From: Flavobacteriaceae bacterium UBA5079
GTDB taxonomy: Bacteria > Bacteroidota > Bacteroidia > Flavobacteriales > Flavobacteriaceae
DNA: 10,323 nt
Assembly: GCA_002414705.1 (NCBI GenBank)
Contig: DIAL01000089.1
Coordinates: 23,059-33,381, forward strand
Reading direction: 5' to 3'
The translations under genes and the position numbers were made by a program. The notes below the pieces were generated by a model. The model saw only the letters and a program-made list of their open reading frames with translations, made no database searches and had not been told where the DNA came from. Shown here piece after piece: positions 6,942-10,323 of this stretch (position 1 is the first letter of the stretch; the number at the start of each line of letters is the position of its first letter).

Positions 6942-8933
6942 TTAATTCTTTATTAGTTTTAAATTGATTTTTGAATCATTCATTATCAATTGAATAATAT
7001 ATAATCCATTTGGAAGATTAGTGGCATTTATATATAATTGATCTTCTAATTCTTCAATAGAAACTAAGCCATTTAGATGCTTACCAAGCATATCATAAAT
7101 ATCAATTTTATAATTGCTATTAAAATTCATGCCTTTTACTTCAACAATATTTCTAGTAGGGTTTGGAGAAAGAAATATATTACTAGTATCTAATTCATAC
7201 TCTTCAGTCCCCAGAGTAATTTGATTATAATTATACATGGATTCGCCATATTCGTTATAAGACTTTATTCTAAAGCGATATTCTACATTTGACAGTAAAT
7301 TATTAGCAATTGTTAAACTATAACTTGTTAAATCTTTATCGGCCAAAATGTGAAATTCTTCTCCAGTGTTTTCATTTTCTAAAATAAATCCTTTGATACA
7401 GGGAGGGTTTGTTGCTTCCCAATTAAACAATATAGAATCAACAGTATTATCTAATACTTGACTATCAAAGTTTAACACCATATCTGGGTTTGTACATCTT
7501 TCAAAAAATGCTGTAATCTCAAGATTCTCTTCAGGTATCGTATAAAAATCCTCATTTAAAACTTCGGACCAATGACTTAATCTATATATGGCATTTTCTC
7601 CGTCAATAATCTGAAAATCAGGAGAGCCTATTTCCAATATTAAATTCTCTACAAAAACCTTTGTTGTTGGTGTTTCATAGCTTGGACCATCTATATTTAC
7701 TTGAAGACTTTCAGGTGAGGTTAAAAACGTAACTTCTGTTGTTTTAGGGAAAATCTCAACAGATTCTTCAGTTATTTGACCAAAATTATCTCTTACCTTT
7801 ACGATAAACCTAAACCAAACATTTGAAGACGTCTCGCCTGCATCTGGAATTGTATAGTATCCACTTCTCACGCCTGATGCCACTGAAGGTCCATCATGTA
7901 TGTGATCATTATGAAGAAATTCAACAAACCACTCGAAATTTTCTGACGAAATCTCACCATCAACTATATCTGTTGCGGAGGCTTCAAAGTATATTGTTTC
8001 ACCTGCTTGATATAGACTAGTACTTAAAGGATAGCTCAAGGTTACATCAGCAGGTGCATCATAAGGGACAACTGTTAAATAAAAGAAATCACTCCATGCT
8101 TCGCCAAAGTTATTAAATACCCTTACTTGATATTCACCTTCATAACCCGAATGTGTTCCGCCAAAACTATAAACATTAGAATTGGGTCCATTATTAAGTC
8201 TATTTCCATCTCTAAACCATTCATAATTTAAAGTTTCAGCCCCTGCTGCTCTTAACTCAAATCTAGTACGCTCCCCATCCATAGTAACTGTATCTTCCGG
8301 AGATTGAAGCACTATGGGCTCATTACCTTCATAATAATCAATTTTATAAAAAACATTATATATACGACTAAAGTAATAGAAGTAACCATCTGGACTCAAT
8401 TTTAGGTATACGCCTCCTCTTGGGATATCTGTGCCAAATGTTTCCCTAGTATCAGATAAATCATGTATATGATCATGCCCATCGAATTCCGGCGTAATTG
8501 TATTAATCCATTGTTTATTAAAATCTATAAAAAAGTATTTATTTACATATTCTTGTGGATACATAGGAGTAATTGTTTCATAAAATGCGCCACCAGTTAG
8601 TGCGTCACCTGCCATTCCCTGTTCTCCAAAATGTGGATAAGCATAAGTTGGTTCATCGTATACTGAAGTAGAAGTAGTATTTAGACCCTCTTCGATAGGC
8701 CACCCAAAATTTCGATTACTTTGACTAGCATCATTAATTTCTTCCCATTCATCTTTTCCAACATCATTAATAAATATCGTACTAGATTCTCTATGAATAT
8801 TCATTGTATAAGGATTTCTAAGGCCAATCCCCCAAAATAACTCTTGTACACCACCTTCTCCGTAATACGGATTGTCGGTTGGAACACTACCATCTTTATG
8901 AATACGCAAAACTTTACCATGAGTAGTATTCAT
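6942..8933 (-). CDS. Body fragment of the broken sugar dehydrogenase gene (catalytic C-terminal half to T9SS domain)
   Basis: This is the longest ATG-initiated frame of the broken gene, 663 codons, and is what an automatic caller would report. Its ATG at 8933 is an internal methionine in MNTTHGKVLRI and not a natural start: the same frame stays open and family-like upstream to 9254, just after an in-frame TGA (9257-9255). Translated alone it would lack the signal peptide and the first propeller blades including HTGGAI, so it should be neither exported nor folded properly. The C-terminal end shows the sorting-domain pattern LSPNPTRN ... YDMLGKHL ... LPNGLYIIQL, ending in a lysine-rich tail, as type IX cargo does. 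Confidence 0.6.
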   Translation of the reverse strand: MNTTHGKVLRIHKDGSVPTDNPYYGEGGVQELFWGIGLRNPYTMNIHRESSTIFINDVGKDEWEEINDASQSNRNFGWPIEEGLNTTSTSVYDEPTYAYPHFGEQGMAGDALTGGAFYETITPMYPQEYVNKYFFIDFNKQWINTITPEFDGHDHIHDLSDTRETFGTDIPRGGVYLKLSPDGYFYYFSRIYNVFYKIDYYEGNEPIVLQSPEDTVTMDGERTRFELRAAGAETLNYEWFRDGNRLNNGPNSNVYSFGGTHSGYEGEYQVRVFNNFGEAWSDFFYLTVVPYDAPADVTLSYPLSTSLYQAGETIYFEASATDIVDGEISSENFEWFVEFLHNDHIHDGPSVASGVRSGYYTIPDAGETSSNVWFRFIVKVRDNFGQITEESVEIFPKTTEVTFLTSPESLQVNIDGPSYETPTTKVFVENLILEIGSPDFQIIDGENAIYRLSHWSEVLNEDFYTIPEENLEITAFFERCTNPDMVLNFDSQVLDNTVDSILFNWEATNPPCIKGFILENENTGEEFHILADKDLTSYSLTIANNLLSNVEYRFRIKSYNEYGESMYNYNQITLGTEEYELDTSNIFLSPNPTRNIVEVKGMNFNSNYKIDIYDMLGKHLNGLVSIEELEDQLYINATNLPNGLYIIQLIMNDSKINLKLIKN

Positions 8934-9232
8934 GTCTTGCGCATTAGTTGGAGTACTATTATCACCTGTTGTTGTGAATAAATAGCCATTATTATCAATT
9001 ACAATAGCACCACCTGTATGCCAAATAGCAGTTAATGGACTTAAATCTATTAGAATTTGTTCTGAATCTAAATCTATTGTTGAATTTAAAAATTCAAATC
9101 TAGAAACCCTATTGTGAGTTGAGTCCTCTGTGGTATAAGTAACGTAAATATATGGTGAAGTTGGATAATCTGGATCAACTTGTATCCCAACTAATCCTCT
9201 GTCTCCTGATGTTACAGTAATTGTTGGAATTC

Positions 9233-9257
9233 TTACAATTGGTCTTCTATTAAATCA
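9233..9257 (-). other. Frameshift site in the secreted sugar dehydrogenase gene
   Basis: The upstream frame reads GAC CAA TTG TAA and stops at 9233. The downstream frame opens after TGA at 9257-9255 and reads CCA ATT GTA AGA, giving IVRIPTITVTSGDRG. Adding one A to make GAC CAA ATT GTA joins them as DQIVRIP with no other change. No slippery heptamer or long homopolymer is present, so a programmed shift or phase-variable tract is unlikely. Confidence 0.85.
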
Positions 9258-9448
9258 TTATTTTGAATTAAATAAACATAACCACTTTGATTAGCGAGCA
9301 AAGCCGTGTCTTCATCTATAAATGTAAAGCAACTAATATTTTCTAATTCATCTGTCACTTCAACAAGTGAGAATCCCACAGGTAAATTTTGAGCTGTAGT
9401 GACATTAAAAAAAAGTATAACTAAAAAACTGCTAATAATGAATCTCAT
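9233..9448 (-). CDS. N-terminal fragment of the broken sugar dehydrogenase gene (signal peptide and first strands)
   Basis: This 71-codon frame holds the true start of the gene. It begins with Met-Arg, a hydrophobic core and a signal peptidase I-type site after TTAQ (residue 20), then LPVGFSLVEV and LLANQSGYVYLIQNNDLIED, which match the opening of PQQ sugar dehydrogenases. It ends at a premature TAA (9235-9233) reached only because of the shift. A small secreted peptide could be made but has no recognisable function of its own. Confidence 0.6.
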   Translation of the reverse strand: MRFIISSFLVILFFNVTTAQNLPVGFSLVEVTDELENISCFTFIDEDTALLANQSGYVYLIQNNDLIEDQL

Positions 9449-9485
9449 GTTTTAATAAATTTTCCGTTAATATATTGAAATCTTA

Positions 9486-9515
9486 CAAATATAATTTAAC
9501 TTTTATTATTAACCA
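9486..9515 (-). promoter_or_regulatory. Candidate promoter of the secreted sugar dehydrogenase gene
   Basis: The minus strand reads TATATTTG at 9493-9486, an exact TAnnTTTG, with TGG (one mismatch to TTG) at 9515-9513 after a 19-base spacer. Transcription would begin near 9480, about 30 bases before the ATG at 9448. It lies in the 78-base gap after wzx, so the gene could be expressed independently of the flippase. Confidence 0.4.
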
Positions 9516-9526
9516 TTTTTTTTGAG

Positions 9527-10323
9527 TTAAAACACGGTTTTACGAATATAAATATAACTTGTAATGTTCCAAAAGGCTAAACTTATTGCTGTTGCAGTAG
9601 CAACTCCATTTATTCCATGTTTCTCAACTAATAATATATTTAAAGTTATATTAATTATTAAGGCAATAAATAGAATGTTTTGAAATACTTTTTGTCTTCC
9701 AGTCATTTGTAGAATAGAACCAACAGGTCCGCATACTGCATTGAACAGTTGGCCAACGCATAAAATGATTAATGCTGTCGAGCCTAACTTAAAATCTTCA
9801 CCAAAAAACCTTAAAATAATGTCTTTAAATAATATAATTACAATAACGACCAACAATGAAATTATTAAATTAACTATTGTAGAGAATTTAACCAACTTTT
9901 TAAATAAAGCCATATCATTATCATGGAAAGCAGATGATAGTTTAGGCGCTAAAATAGAATCAATAGCTTGAAAAGTAAAGCTGGTCACTGCAGCAATCTT
10001 TAAAACGACACTATAAACTCCTACAACACTACTCTCTCTATAAATACCTAAAATAATAGTATCAGACCATCCCAAAAACACAATCATGGATGCAGAAAAA
10101 AGCATAGGTAAAGACTTTAAAACAAAGCCTTTCGATTTATAATTTGTGTGTTTTGAGAGTGGAAATAAATATTTATAAATATAAATAATCGAAATCAAAA
10201 ATAACACAAATATACCTAGCGTATGAGCTATAATACTGGTTACTGGCGTTGATTCATAAATTAAAATAAATACACCTAAAAAAAGCAATGAAAAAACAAA
10301 ACGACCACCATTAAACAAAAAAG
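9527..10323 (-). CDS. wzx: Wzx-type polysaccharide flippase, C-terminal part (runs off the right edge)
   Basis: At least 263 residues of a polytopic inner-membrane protein with about eight helices visible (near 7-20, 28-49, 68-83, 98-115, 147-165, 181-203, 212-231 and 237-256, counted from a TTG at 10318). The GWSDTIILGIYRESSVVGVYSVVLKIA stretch, seen here at about 83-109, and the C-terminal GPVGSILQMTGRQK ... NILLVEKHGINGVATAT pattern are typical of the MOP-superfamily oligosaccharide flippases that move undecaprenyl-linked repeat units to the periplasmic face. The TTG is unlikely to be the start: the frame stays open to the window edge, and full flippases are usually 420-500 residues, so roughly the first 40 per cent lies outside. 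The visible part has no frame damage. Confidence 0.88.
   Translation of the reverse strand, partial: FLFNGGRFVFSLLFLGVFILIYESTPVTSIIAHTLGIFVLFLISIIYIYKYLFPLSKHTNYKSKGFVLKSLPMLFSASMIVFLGWSDTIILGIYRESSVVGVYSVVLKIAAVTSFTFQAIDSILAPKLSSAFHDNDMALFKKLVKFSTIVNLIISLLVVIVIILFKDIILRFFGEDFKLGSTALIILCVGQLFNAVCGPVGSILQMTGRQKVFQNILFIALIINITLNILLVEKHGINGVATATAISLAFWNITSYIYIRKTVF

Larger units (their letters stand above)
6942..9448 (-). pseudogene. Secreted PQQ-dependent sugar dehydrogenase-like protein with T9SS sorting domain, broken by a frameshift
   Basis: With one base restored near 9236-9254 the gene encodes 835 residues. Residues 1-20 are a signal peptide ending in AQ. Residues about 22-372 are a six-bladed propeller of the soluble glucose/aldose sugar dehydrogenase family: LPVGFSLVEV start, GDRGLVGIQVDP (82-93), NRVSRF (113-118), HTGGAI with His144 as catalytic-base candidate, GKVLRI, GLRNPY with Arg211, NDVGKDEWEEIN and NFGWP. 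An Ig-like domain (about 375-462), a DHIHDG-containing beta domain (about 466-570), a PEGA-like segment, FN3 (about 655-748) and a T9SS type A sorting domain (757-835) follow. It would be exported and anchored at the cell surface or released, probably oxidising sugars with PQQ. It lies between wzx and a wzx relic, not in the biosynthetic operon. A sequencing error is the main alternative to true inactivation. Confidence 0.85.

Noticed and set aside
7823..8020. Plus-strand frame opposite the sugar dehydrogenase gene
   Set aside because: Antisense to the conserved DHIHDG domain; no signal peptide, domain or leader.
9233..9257. Programmed ribosomal frameshift
   Set aside because: No slippery heptamer and no evident downstream stem; the family is not known to me for recoding.
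6639..9796. Insertion sequence or composite transposon as explanation of the duplicated wzx ends
   Set aside because: No transposase, no terminal inverted repeats and no short exact target duplications; the repeated ends are diverged coding sequence of a flippase.
9741..9971. Plus-strand frame opposite wzx
   Set aside because: Antisense to conserved flippase helices; no independent support.
1..10323. CRISPR array, tRNA, rRNA or riboswitch
   Set aside because: No regularly spaced repeats and no recognisable cloverleaf or conserved RNA motif seen by eye; almost all bases lie in coding or relic sequence.

Overview
The window looks like part of a surface-polysaccharide (capsule, exopolysaccharide or O-antigen type) biosynthesis locus from a member of the Bacteroidota, most likely a flavobacterium. 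The support is strongly AT-rich DNA, A-rich leaders without Shine-Dalgarno sequences, several exact TAnnTTTG promoter elements, and a secreted protein ending in a type IX secretion (T9SS type A) sorting domain. The genus cannot be fixed from the sequence.

Layout from the right edge, mostly on the minus strand. At 10323-9527 is the C-terminal part of a Wzx-type flippase that runs off the window. At 9448-6942 is one large gene for a secreted PQQ-type sugar dehydrogenase with Ig-like, FN3 and T9SS sorting domains. It is broken by a single-base frameshift near 9236-9254, so it shows up as two reading frames. At about 6915-6639 is a decayed, diverged second copy of the 3' end of the same kind of wzx gene. 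The secreted-protein gene therefore sits between an intact wzx end and a wzx relic. A family 4 glycosyltransferase (5561-6634, plus strand) ends 4 bases from the relic, facing it.

From a 57-base divergent intergenic region, a tightly packed minus-strand operon runs to the left edge: a Wzy-like polymerase (5503-4286), an O-antigen ligase/Wzy_C protein (4289-3060), a hexapeptide acetyltransferase (3073-2537), a third polytopic polymerase-like protein (2547-1405), UDP-glucose 6-dehydrogenase (1374-64) and the first 21 codons of an NAD-dependent sugar-nucleotide epimerase/decarboxylase (64-1). Overlaps of 4, 14, 11 and 1 bases suggest translational coupling.

Together the genes cover precursor supply (UDP-glucose to UDP-glucuronate, then probably UDP-xylose or UDP-galacturonate), glycosyl transfer, O-acetylation, flipping across the inner membrane, and polymerisation or ligation. 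The least expected parts are the wzx relic flanking a broken secreted oxidoreductase gene, and three polymerase/ligase-like membrane proteins in one operon.
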